This document shows, piece after piece, positions 55,232 to 62,521 of a stretch of DNA of 64,000 nucleotides (its first letter is position 1; every line of letters begins with the position of its first letter). Where the stretch lies: positions 2,644,501-2,708,500 of the forward strand of contig JAATWA010000001.1 in the NCBI GenBank assembly GCA_013361095.1, given 5' to 3'. The position numbers and the translations under genes are program-made. This stretch comes from Pseudanabaena biceps (lineage in GTDB: Bacteria > Cyanobacteriota > Cyanobacteriia > Pseudanabaenales > Pseudanabaenaceae). The notes under the pieces were generated by a model, which was given only the letters and a program-made list of their open reading frames with translations, did no database searches and was not told where the DNA came from.

Positions 55232-56191
55232 ATGCAAAACTTCCTCTCTCGTTCCCACTCTCTAGGCAAATATTTAGGCAGATATTTAGGCAAACTGTCA
55301 TGTGGTCAGCAGCGATCGCATCAAAAGCAGCCTATAAATTTTCGTCTATTGTTTTTGGCTGTTGTAAGTATTGCTAGTAGCACCGCGATCGCTACGCCCA
55401 CGGCTCAGGCAAATCGTCTCGAAACCTTTGTCTATGACCTAAACGACAGCAAAATCGAGTTTTCGGTCAAAAATGATATCGAACCCAAGGGCGTTGTGAT
55501 TAACAATCCCACTCGCATCGTAATAGACTTGCCTGGGCTAGTTTATCAAGGTCCCACGGTACGGCGGCGTGTAGGACGAGGCGTACAAGCTGTAAGAGTG
55601 GGACAGGTTGATGCAAATACTACCCGTATGGTTGTCGAGCTTTCGCCAGATGTAACACTCAATCCGCGAGATTTGCGCCTCAAGTCACAAAAGCCCGGAC
55701 AATGGACGATGCAGTTGCCCCAAAATATTGCGGCGATCGATCTAAATAGTGTGTCTAATTTTGTATTGCCAATTACGGGAGCCGTGATTAGCTCTGGGTT
55801 TGGATGGCGCGTACATCCCGTTACTGGCGAAAGAAAACTGCATAAGGGCGTTGACTTTGCGGCTCCGACTGGTACGCCGATTTTTGCAGCGGCGGATGGT
55901 GTGGTTACAGATGCGGGTTGGACAGATGGAGGCTATGGCAATATTGTCGAGTTGCGCCATGAAGATGGCTCTGTGACTCTTTATGCCCATACCAATCGAG
56001 TTTATGTGTCTAAGGGGCAAGCTGTTAATAGAGGACAAGCGATCGCGGAAGTTGGCTCAACGGGACAAAGTACTGGACCACATTTACATTTTGAGGTTCA
56101 GCCCGATGGCAAAACTGCGGTCGATCCAATGGATTATTTGCAACTTCGTCAAGTAACTCTCGACCTTGCTTCTAATAGTTTTAAAGATTAA
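55232..56191 (+). CDS. AMIN-domain M23 (LytM) metallopeptidase
   Basis: 319 residues from ATG 55232 (MQNFLSRSHS); a GTG at 55175 is an alternative. A hydrophobic export segment (FRLLFLAVVSIASSTAIAT) is followed by an AMIN domain (LETFVYDLNDSKIEFSV ... PTRIVIDLPGLVY). The M23 peptidase domain comes last, with HKGVDFAAPTGTPIFAAADG (zinc His and Asp) and STGPHLHFEV (HxH). AMIN targets enzymes to peptidoglycan or septa; M23 cleaves peptide cross-links. All catalytic residues look present. Likely periplasmic and wall-remodelling. Confidence 0.9.
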   Translation: MQNFLSRSHSLGKYLGRYLGKLSCGQQRSHQKQPINFRLLFLAVVSIASSTAIATPTAQANRLETFVYDLNDSKIEFSVKNDIEPKGVVINNPTRIVIDLPGLVYQGPTVRRRVGRGVQAVRVGQVDANTTRMVVELSPDVTLNPRDLRLKSQKPGQWTMQLPQNIAAIDLNSVSNFVLPITGAVISSGFGWRVHPVTGERKLHKGVDFAAPTGTPIFAAADGVVTDAGWTDGGYGNIVELRHEDGSVTLYAHTNRVYVSKGQAVNRGQAIAEVGSTGQSTGPHLHFEVQPDGKTAVDPMDYLQLRQVTLDLASNSFKD

Positions 56192-56220
56192 GAAATAAAG
56201 ATCCTAAAACAAGCTTTATT

Positions 56221-56283
56221 TAGCAATACCCAAAAGACGAGGGGCGGTGCTTCGCACCGCCCCTCGTCTTTTGGGTATTGCTA
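56221..56283. repeat. Nested palindromic repeat
   Basis: TAGCAATACCCAAAAGACGA arms with GGGGCGGTGCTTCGCACCGCC core; between M23 stop and the Uma2 start. Confidence 0.9.
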
Positions 56284-56316
56284 TAATTAGCTCACCGCTC
56301 CGCTTAGGAAACCATC

Positions 56317-56913
56317 ATGACTCCAGCGATCGCACCTCCCAACATTTCAACCGATGCCACAGAAGACAAGCTTCTCTGGACAAGTGCTGACTTAGAGCTA
56401 CTGCCAGACAACGGCAACCGTTATGAAATTATTAATGGAGAACTTTTTGTGACTAGAGCGCCTCACTGGAAACATCAAACCACTTGCGGTCGGCTCTTTA
56501 CTGCTTTGGATGTTTGGTCGATCGCTACTAAGTTAGGCGAGACTGCTATGGGTGCAGGTGTAATCTTTGGTGATAAGGATGATGTAATCCCTGATGTAGT
56601 GTGGGTTAACAAAGAGAAGTATGAAACTTTGATCGATAATTCTGGACATTTATTGGGTGCGCCCGATCTAGCAATTGAAGTACTATCCGCAGGAACAGAA
56701 AATGAAAGGCGCGATCGCGAAGTTAAGTTAAAACTCTATTCATCACAGGGAGTATTGGAATATTGGATTGCTGATTGGAGAAATAAGCAAGTTCAAGTTT
56801 ATCGCCGCGAAAATGGCATCCTTAAATTAGCGATGACTTTATTTGTGAGCGATATCCTCACCTCACCTTTGCTGCCAGACTTTTCTTGTCTTCTATCACA
56901 GATTTTTGAGTAG
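56317..56913 (+). CDS. Uma2 family (DUF820) putative endonuclease
   Basis: 198 residues. Signatures LLPDNGNRYEIINGELFVTRAPHWKHQ, DDVIPDVVWVNKEKY, GAPDLAIEVLSAGTENERRDREVKLKLYSSQGVLEYWIAD are typical of the family and retain the E / D / E-x-L positions (INGE, IPDVVW, AIEVLS) of the PD-(D/E)xK-like centre. It is quite different from the Uma2 gene at 26607, so the two are not a recent duplication. Role unknown. Confidence 0.92.
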   Translation: MTPAIAPPNISTDATEDKLLWTSADLELLPDNGNRYEIINGELFVTRAPHWKHQTTCGRLFTALDVWSIATKLGETAMGAGVIFGDKDDVIPDVVWVNKEKYETLIDNSGHLLGAPDLAIEVLSAGTENERRDREVKLKLYSSQGVLEYWIADWRNKQVQVYRRENGILKLAMTLFVSDILTSPLLPDFSCLLSQIFE

Positions 56914-57029
56914 TTTTAAGTAAGGATAGGCGGCGCTTTGCGCCGCCTATCCTTACTTAAAATTTAGGACATAAAACCCAATAATTGGTTGGCGGCGCGG
57001 AGCGCCGCCAACCAATTATTGGGTTTTAT
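56914..57029. repeat. Two palindromic repeats between convergent genes
   Basis: 56914-56962 is TTTTAAGTAAGGATAGGCGG/complement. 56971-57029 is ATAAAACCCAATAATTGG arms with GTTGGCGGCGCGGAGCGCCGCCAAC, touching the NUDIX stop codon. Confidence 0.9.
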
Positions 57030-57583
57030 TAAACTTTCACTCCTAAAGCCAGATGAAAAGCAGTAATTGATTTGGCATCAAGACTCGTATCGGCATTTTG
57101 CGATCGCAATAGTTCTTCGATTTCTTCACGACTCAGCATGACTACTTCTATCTCTTCATCCTCATCCTGAGCAGGAGGATTTTCTAGCTTCTCCAGATCT
57201 TGCGCTAAATAAGTATGAATAATCTCATCAGAATAACCAGGACAAATATAAAAGCCCCCTAAATATTGCCATTGATTAGCGCGATATCCCGTCTCTTCTT
57301 CTAGTTCTCGCTTAATGGTTACATCATGAGCTTCGCCGACTTCCAGAGTTCCCGCAGGAAACTCTAATAGGTAACGCTGAATTGCAAAGCGATATTGTTT
57401 TACTAATATAAATTTGCCATCATTGGTTATAGGAACTGCTAAACCTGCTCCTGGGTGCTTGATGTAGGAATATTCGCCCGTGACACCATTGGGTAAGAGA
57501 AGGCGATCAACGTGAAAGGAAAACTTGCGACCTTGGTAGCTAAGACGATTCTGCAAAATCTGTGAAGGAGTGAGATCTGACAT
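57029..57583 (-). CDS. NUDIX hydrolase, ADP-ribose pyrophosphatase type
   Basis: 184 residues from ATG 57583 (MSDLTPSQILQNRLSYQG). The Nudix box is GTLEVGEAHDVTIKREL then EEETGY, with intact REL-EE-G. FILVKQYRFAIQRYLLEFPAG is typical of ADP-ribose pyrophosphatases (NudF-like), which split ADP-ribose to AMP and ribose-5-phosphate. The longer frame to 57646 enters a perfect palindrome (57592-57662) and is not credible. Confidence 0.9.
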   Translation of the reverse strand: MSDLTPSQILQNRLSYQGRKFSFHVDRLLLPNGVTGEYSYIKHPGAGLAVPITNDGKFILVKQYRFAIQRYLLEFPAGTLEVGEAHDVTIKRELEEETGYRANQWQYLGGFYICPGYSDEIIHTYLAQDLEKLENPPAQDEDEEIEVVMLSREEIEELLRSQNADTSLDAKSITAFHLALGVKV

Positions 57584-57591
57584 AATTATTA

Positions 57592-57662
57592 AAGTAACGA
57601 TGACTATGTGACACAATATTCTGCAATTAGCAGAATATTGTGTCACATAGTCATCGTTACTT
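57592..57662. repeat. Perfect 33-bp hairpin upstream of NUDIX gene
   Basis: AAGTAACGATGACTATGTGA and onward (57592-57624) pairs base-for-base with 57630-57662 across the loop AATTA. It is AT-rich and unrelated to the GC-rich repeat family; no second copy seen here. Confidence 0.92.
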
Positions 57663-57806
57663 GCTTATACCAAAACTAAAAATAGCGGAGCCATTTTTAG
57701 TTTTTCAAACCCTTGCTGGGTTTGTTTTTTAATTCACAAAAGTGTGACAACAATTTTGTGAATTGGTATTACTGACGCTTTGTAGCAATTCAAATTTGAG
57801 TAAATC

Positions 57807-58961
57807 ATGGAAAATTTCGCTTTTTATAATCCAGTTAAGATTTTATTTGGTAAAGGACAAATTGCGAATATTGCCGCAGAGATTCCCGCCAGTGCCAAAA
57901 TCCTGATTACCTATGGTGGCGGCAGCATCAAGACTAACGGGGTTTATGAACAGGTTAAGTCTGCTTTAGCGGGATTTGAAGTTTTGGAGTTTGGTGGTAT
58001 CGAAGCTAATCCTCATCTAGAGACATTGCTCAAAGCTGTGGAAATAGTGCGATCGCAGAAGGTAGATTTTCTGCTGGCTGTCGGTGGTGGTTCTGTTTTA
58101 GATGGAACTAAATTTATTGCGGCAGCAGTTCCCTTTGAAGGTGATCCTTGGGATATTTTGGCGAAGCAATCTCCAGTCAAGTCAGCAGTTCCCTTTGGTT
58201 CAGTTTTGACCTTACCAGCGACTGGCTCAGAAATGAATACTAACTCTGTGGTTACCAAAGCATCGACCCAAGAGAAGTTGTTTTTTGCAAGTCCTTTAGT
58301 ATTTCCAAAGTTCTCAGTTCTTGATCCTGAGACAACCTTCTCCTTGCCAATTCGTCAAGTCAGTAATGGCATCGTCGATGCTTATACCCATGTGATGGAG
58401 CAGTATTTGACTTATCCTGTGAATGCGCTCTTACAAGATCGGATGGCGGAGTCGATCCTCCAAACCTTGATTGCAGAAGCACCTAAAACTCTAGTAAATC
58501 TTCATGATTATGAGTCTAGAGCCAATGTGATGTGGTGCGCCACAATGGCACTCAATGGATTAATCGGGGTGGGCGTGCCTCAAGATTGGGCAACCCATAT
58601 GATCGGGCATGAGTTAACCGCTTTGCATGGTCTGGATCACGCGCAAACCTTGGCGATTGTGCTGCCAAATATGCTGGATGTGAAGCGCGATCGCAAGCAT
58701 CAAAAGTTATTGCAGTATGCAGAAAGAGTCTGGGGTCTTGTCGATGGATCTGAAGAAGAGCGGATTGATCAGGCGATCGCTAAAACCCGTGACTTCTTTG
58801 AGTCGGTAGGTGTAAAGACGCATCTGACTGACTATGGTGTAGGGCTAGACGTAATTCCAACGATTATTGATCGATTTGAGAAGCGTGGTTTTGTGGCTTT
58901 AGGTGAAAATCTTGATGTCACACCTACAGTTGTCGAAAAAGTGCTAACTCTCTGTGCTTAA
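57807..58961 (+). CDS. Iron-containing alcohol dehydrogenase, YqhD-like
   Basis: 384 residues, the YqhD/BdhA subfamily length. ENFAFYNPVKILFGKGQI, LITYGGGSIKTNGVY and FLLAVGGGSVLDGTKF (NADPH-binding) are subfamily marks. VDAYTHVMEQYL and MIGHELTALHGLDHAQTLAIV carry the Asp/His metal ligands. It reduces short-chain aldehydes with NADPH in the cytosol and may detoxify reactive aldehydes. Its terminator is a perfect palindrome just after the stop. Confidence 0.93.
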   Translation: MENFAFYNPVKILFGKGQIANIAAEIPASAKILITYGGGSIKTNGVYEQVKSALAGFEVLEFGGIEANPHLETLLKAVEIVRSQKVDFLLAVGGGSVLDGTKFIAAAVPFEGDPWDILAKQSPVKSAVPFGSVLTLPATGSEMNTNSVVTKASTQEKLFFASPLVFPKFSVLDPETTFSLPIRQVSNGIVDAYTHVMEQYLTYPVNALLQDRMAESILQTLIAEAPKTLVNLHDYESRANVMWCATMALNGLIGVGVPQDWATHMIGHELTALHGLDHAQTLAIVLPNMLDVKRDRKHQKLLQYAERVWGLVDGSEEERIDQAIAKTRDFFESVGVKTHLTDYGVGLDVIPTIIDRFEKRGFVALGENLDVTPTVVEKVLTLCA

Positions 58962-58970
58962 GAGTTTAGG

Positions 58971-58990
58971 CAAGGGGCTTAAGCCCCTTG
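58971..58990 (+). terminator. Short palindrome after YqhD-like gene
   Basis: CAAGGGGCTTAAGCCCCTTG, a perfect 20-base palindrome nine bases after the stop; a related sequence lies at 52135 after the PstS-like gene. Confidence 0.65.
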
Positions 58991-59014
58991 TTGCAAAGCT
59001 TTGCACAAGCAATT

Positions 59015-60122
59015 AGACCTGTTGGGAAATAAAAGCAAAGGACAGAGCAGATTTTACTCTTTCTATCTACTTTCAAGCAGTATCTAAATAGAAGTTCCAT
59101 AAGCCAGCCGCAATCAACATAAGACGGTCATCAAAATTAGGTACACGATTGCGATAAACTGCTGTTACAGAATTATATCGTTTCATCCCTGCGTGGGCAT
59201 GTTCACATTTTACTCGTTGACTGCTAAATTCTCGATTCTCCTGCTTCTGCACTTCAGTCAACTCTTTACCTTTTGGCTTTTTGTGGGGTAAGTGTACATT
59301 TACAAACTCGTTCTGTAAGCCCTGATATCCCAAATCTCCCTCAATTACTACGGTATCGGGAATGTTGCTTACCCAGTTCTCTTCGTCCAGTTGCTTCTTA
59401 TCATGGACTTTTCCTGCTTTGGCTTTGCTCAGTAAAATGATTCGCTTTTTACGGGTACTGCCTGTGGTGTGTTTCCTTGTATGCCGTTTTTTTCCCTGAG
59501 TAATGCTCTTTTTGTCGTTCTGCATCTTTTGGGCGTTGCACTGGTCTTTCTGTACCGTCAATGATGACCTCTTGGACTTCACCAAACTTTGCCAGAAATT
59601 CTTCGATGCTATCGAGCTTTCTTTCGGGTAATGATTGTTTCTTGCCCAGTGCAGTTTCCAGTATGGGCATTAGTCGATGTACCCAATCGTGGGCGCAGGA
59701 GCGGTCAAAGCCAAATAAAACTCCCATTAAGTCAAATGTGGGATAGCATTTGCAGTACAACAAGATAAAAAACAATTTGTCTGCACTGGTTTTCAGTGTT
59801 GCTTTCCTACCCCCTCCTGCTGATCGCCATCGTCTCTTCTTGTCTAGAGTTTGCTGATAGGCTTCTGCAAAACTTGGCAACAATCCCTCGAATGCTTGCT
59901 GATTTAATCCTGTCGTTGCTCGTATCTGCCTATCTTGTTTTAGAATCTTTTCTATGTTTATCATCTTTATTCATGGGGAATTGGGATGATAATAACCGAT
60001 GTCAAGCCTTGGTTATGGTACAACTTAATTCAACTTATAGCTTTGGTGTTTACCAATGGATTGAAGTGCAGAAATAAATGTGAAGTTGCCTCTATACGCT
60101 ACTTTTGTTTCCCGACAGGTCT
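59015..60122 (-). mobile_element. IS5-family insertion sequence
   Basis: About 1.1 kb. The left end AGACCTGTTGGGAAATAAAA (59015) and the inverse of the right end, AGACCTGTCGGGAAACAAAA (60122), match at 18 of 20 positions. It contains the two transposase frames. Flanks read TTAG at the left and CTAG at the right, near the YTAR-type target of IS5, but are not identical, so no clean duplication is seen. The right end is fused into the end of a brnT gene. Confidence 0.88.
59073..59964 (-). pseudogene. IS5-family transposase in two frames (DDE_Tnp_4 type)
   Basis: The N-terminal frame (59449-59964) carries a helix-turn-helix (LILLYCKCYPTFDLMGVLFGF-like region) and the first Asp in EVIIDGTERPVQRP. 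It ends soon after YSGKKT. The C-terminal frame (from about 59495 to 59073) continues from KKRHTRKHTTGS with the second Asp (IEGDLGYQG) and the Glu (VKCEHAHAGMKRYNSV). Frames meet at an A7 run (59489-59495). With six A's the two would fuse without a break, so this copy carries either a +1 indel or a slippage-based control. All three DDE residues are present. Confidence 0.88.
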
Positions 60123-60311
60123 AGTATAGACAGCAAGGAGAACAAACTCTTCCAAGCCACCAAGGGCAATAAAACGAGACTCGCCATAATCTTTGCGATT
60201 GTCAGGTTTTGAAATCCAAATACCCGAAAAAATTTCCTTGGCAAACTCAAAATCAATTCCATGCTTGGCAATGTTGGCGTTGTTCTTTTGGTTGTCCCAT
60301 TCAAAGTCCAT
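60099..60311 (-). pseudogene. BrnT-family toxin truncated by the IS5 right end
   Basis: 70 codons. MDFEWDNQKNNANIAKHGIDFEFA and FIALGGLEEFVLLAVYT match BrnT toxins, which are about 90 residues and end with an Arg-rich ...RIISARKATRRERRYY helix. Here the last residues RPVGKQK and stop are encoded by the IS5 terminal repeat (AGACCTGTCGGGAAACAAAAG). The C-terminal third of the RNase is therefore lost, and no brnA antitoxin follows. The C-terminal piece was not found on the far side of the IS. Confidence 0.85.
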
Positions 60312-60629
60312 GTCTCTAATGCAACCAAGTAAAAGACCTGTTGGGTAATAAGCCCAAAAAACCTTGTATCCTAGTCTGAGTAAGGGTTTTAAGGGTTTTT
60401 GATTAAAAACCGTGAAAGCTATTTCCTGTAAGGGTTTCAGCGATTTGAGTCGCTATTTCCCAACAGGTCTATTAAATACATCACTTTGTGATTTAGGTTA
60501 TAAGCGATCGCTGTCTGATGTTGTTGGTTTGTTGAGTGCGATCGCCTGTTCGTGAAAGTATGGATATTTGAGGCGATCGCTTTTTGATTGAGATTAGGGG
60601 CGATCGCTGTTGAATTTCTGAAAAGTAAA
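60312..60629. other. Gap with an IS5-related MITE and a HIP1-rich repeat
   Basis: It holds the MITE at 60334-60470 and then about 150 bases dense in GCGATCGC (five copies between 60507 and 60640), similar in wording to 61436-61560 and 62280-62400. No gene seen. Confidence 0.8.
60334..60470. mobile_element. MITE related to the neighbouring IS5 element
   Basis: 137 bp. Ends AGACCTGTTGGGTAAT (60334) and the inverse of AGACCTGTTGGGAAAT (60470) are near-identical to the IS5 ends at 59015 and 60122. It has no coding capacity. It may be mobilised by the adjacent transposase. Confidence 0.85.
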
Positions 60630-61058
60630 CTAGCGATCGCTCGAAAAGAGAATTGTAAAACCCTCTTGAGTAAAATGATGATCGTGAGTCAAGATGCGAC
60701 TAATACCCATTTGCTTCATCGTTACCATCGAAATACAATCCGTAAGACTATACCCCTTATCTAATCTTTGCTCATACAAATCCAATCCACCCAAAAACGT
60801 TGTATGAGATTGAGATAATACAGTCACCTTTTCTGAATCCGCATTGAGCAATTGCCGCACCGTATTTACTGCCCGTTCGCGTAATTTTGCACCTCTATCA
60901 GACAAAAAGTTGAGAACTTCACTAAGCACTTCATCAGTTGTAATAATTTTGGTCTTACCGAGTTTTGCCGTGATAGCGATCGCTTGATTATGAGAAGTAT
61001 CGCGTGGACTAAGTAATGCCACCCAATAGAAAGTATGAGCAAAAATCATCTCAGTCAT
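60630..61058 (-). CDS. PIN-domain VapC-like toxin with altered active site
   Basis: 142 residues. It has the PIN order with YSLTDCISMVTMKQMG and ILTHDHHF conserved acidic positions and an E in LSEVLNFL. The first catalytic Asp, expected in a FADTFYW-type start, is His8 (IFAHTFYWVALL; codon CAT, one base from GAT). PIN RNases need this Asp for metal binding, so activity is probably lost or reduced. It overlaps the antitoxin gene by 4 bases (ATGA). Confidence 0.87.
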   Translation of the reverse strand: MTEMIFAHTFYWVALLSPRDTSHNQAIAITAKLGKTKIITTDEVLSEVLNFLSDRGAKLRERAVNTVRQLLNADSEKVTVLSQSHTTFLGGLDLYEQRLDKGYSLTDCISMVTMKQMGISRILTHDHHFTQEGFTILFSSDR

Positions 61059-61354
61059 ACTTGAGCATTGTAAAGATAGCGATCGTGATTTTCTGCACCA
61101 TCAGTTGGTAAACATTCCAAATCTTCATTGGATAAACCACTAGTAAAAGATGAAGCAATCCCAAGTAAAAATGAACTTGTATCCTCTTCCAAAGCAGTCT
61201 CAGGCAAACTTGAACTTGTCAAAAATAGCCTTTGATTTGTATTTAGTTTCCATTCCAAAAAACTAACAAAATCTAAAACCTCCAATAAAACAGGTTCAGA
61301 TAGAGCTTCCAAATGTTCAAGCTTAACTAAAATAGTTTCTTTAACAGCGTTCAT
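61055..61354 (-). CDS. Antitoxin partner of the PIN protein (DUF2281-like)
   Basis: 99 residues. The N-terminal 45 residues (KETILVKLEHLEALSEPVLLEVLDFVSFLEWKL) match the DUF2281-type start common in cyanobacterial antitoxins paired with PIN toxins. The C-terminal half is acidic and Ser-rich, suited to wrapping the toxin. First gene of the pair, overlapping the PIN gene by 4 bases. Family name is tentative; the pairing is secure. Confidence 0.8.
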   Translation of the reverse strand: MNAVKETILVKLEHLEALSEPVLLEVLDFVSFLEWKLNTNQRLFLTSSSLPETALEEDTSSFLLGIASSFTSGLSNEDLECLPTDGAENHDRYLYNAQV

Positions 61355-61435
61355 ATACGAAGCCTTATATCAACATATTCACATTTTACTTGCTATTGCT
61401 TAAATTCAACATAGCTCATGTAATTTTCTTTTTTT

Positions 61436-61560
61436 ATGTTGTTGGTTTTTTGAGTGCGATCGCTTGTGGGTAAAAATGTGGATATTTTGGGCGATCGCTT
61501 TGTGATTGAGATTAGGGGCGATCGCTTTTTGATGTTGTTGGTTTTTTGAGAGGCGATCAA
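61436..61560. repeat. HIP1-rich intergenic repeat (second copy)
   Basis: GTTGTTGGTTTTTTGAGTGC then GATCGC..., TGTGGATATTTTGGGCGATC, GCTTTGTGATTGAGATTAGG. It matches 60515-60610 almost word for word. Confidence 0.75.
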
Positions 61561-61566
61561 GAAATT

Positions 61567-61851
61567 CTAAGCTTTTGCCGTTGTGACATAAGACTTATGT
61601 GCTTCTGCATAAATTTTTAAAGCGACAGACATTTGCTGAGTCGCATTCTCTCCTTGTGATTGAAACCATGCGAAAGTTTCAGGATCGATTTGAACTGATG
61701 CCGTAATTTGTCTAGGACTTCTCAACTTTGCTTTAGCCCAAAATTCTGCTGATAGTGGAGGGATATCAGATGTATCAATATCCTCATCACCCATTGCATC
61801 AATTCTTTCCCAATCAGTCTTCGATGTATCGTTCATAGTGTTTGCGTTCAT
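61567..61851 (-). CDS. brnA: BrnA family antitoxin
   Basis: 94 residues (89 if ATG 61836 is used). EDIDTSDIPPLSAEFWAKAKLRSPRQ is the BrnA signature linker and IDPETFAWFQSQGENATQQMSVALKIYAEAHKS the ribbon-helix-helix DNA-binding part. BrnA represses the brnTA operon and neutralises BrnT. Its start overlaps the end of the interrupted brnT by 38 bases, the classical brnTA order. It appears intact. Confidence 0.9.
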   Translation of the reverse strand: MNANTMNDTSKTDWERIDAMGDEDIDTSDIPPLSAEFWAKAKLRSPRQITASVQIDPETFAWFQSQGENATQQMSVALKIYAEAHKSYVTTAKA

Positions 61852-62222
61852 AAGATAGAGCTTTTCTTAATGAAATAATCCTAATTGTTTTTTCGTCAGG
61901 TTCTGTATAGACAAGAGCCACCACTCGACCTTGAAGTAAACCAATACCGATATATCGATCCTCTTCATAGTTTTCTCTTACGTCAAGTTCAACAACCATA
62001 GGCATATTGAAAACTAGATAAGCGTCAGCAAAATCAAATCCATGTTTAGCGCACGCGATGTGCAACTAAAAGTCTGAAAGCCCTGATTTCTCGTACTGCA
62101 CTAATGAGGAGTTTGAATTGTCGTTATCTCAAACAACCTCAGGGCAATAGCTTAAAAATAGTTGCACATCGCGTTTTAGCGCGGTTAATTTGATTCTTAC
62201 GTTCATCCCACTCAAATCTCAT
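61814..62222 (-). pseudogene. brnT: brnT toxin gene interrupted by a MITE
   Basis: Start ATG at 62222 reads MRFEWDERKNQINRAK up to the insertion. After the MITE the frame resumes as KHGFDFADAYLVFNMPMVVE and continues to RIISLRKALSYERKHYERY. Removing the 122-bp element and one 8-bp duplicate gives a continuous 92-residue BrnT (MRFEWDERKNQINRAK-HGFDFADAYL). The insertion also shifts frame (130 bases), so no functional toxin can be made. brnA downstream is intact. Confidence 0.93.
62045..62182. mobile_element. MITE with 16-bp perfect TIRs and 8-bp target duplication
   Basis: Element 62053-62174 (122 bp) with ACGCGATGTGCAACTA at the left and its exact complement at the right. It is flanked by the direct duplication TTTAGCGC (62045-62052 and 62175-62182). 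It has no coding capacity. Exact ends and duplication indicate a recent insertion. The parent family is not known to me; 8-bp duplications occur in several IS families. Confidence 0.93.
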
Positions 62223-62521
62223 TTTAAAGTTTAGTAGTTGTGTGTGTGGGGATTTTCTTGATTTTAACTTGTGTTTACTACTATTTGAGGATGTTGGTTT
62301 GTTGAGAGGCGATCGCTTTTTGTTGAAATTAGAGGCGATCGCTGTTTGTTGATATTGGTTATGTTGATGGCGATCGCTTGCTATATGGGTCTGATCTGGG
62401 TATTGCACAACTTTTTTCCTAGCTTGATGACCGCTAAATCTTAAAATTGTTTTTTTAATGCTTGTTTAATGCGTACAATGCTAGATCTAGTATTTAAACA
62501 AGCATTAAAAGATTTCGACTC
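62223..62521. other. Upstream of brnT and of the aminotransferase gene
   Basis: A third HIP1-rich repeat (about 62280-62400; GTTGGTTTGTTGAGAGGCGA then TCGCTTTTTG...) is present. The last 70 bases before 62522 have a short inverted repeat, TTGTTTAATGC/GCATTAAAAG-like, of unclear meaning. No gene. Confidence 0.65.

Noticed and set aside
57584..57646. N-terminal extension of the NUDIX gene
   Set aside because: Lies within a perfect hairpin and adds residues unlike the family.
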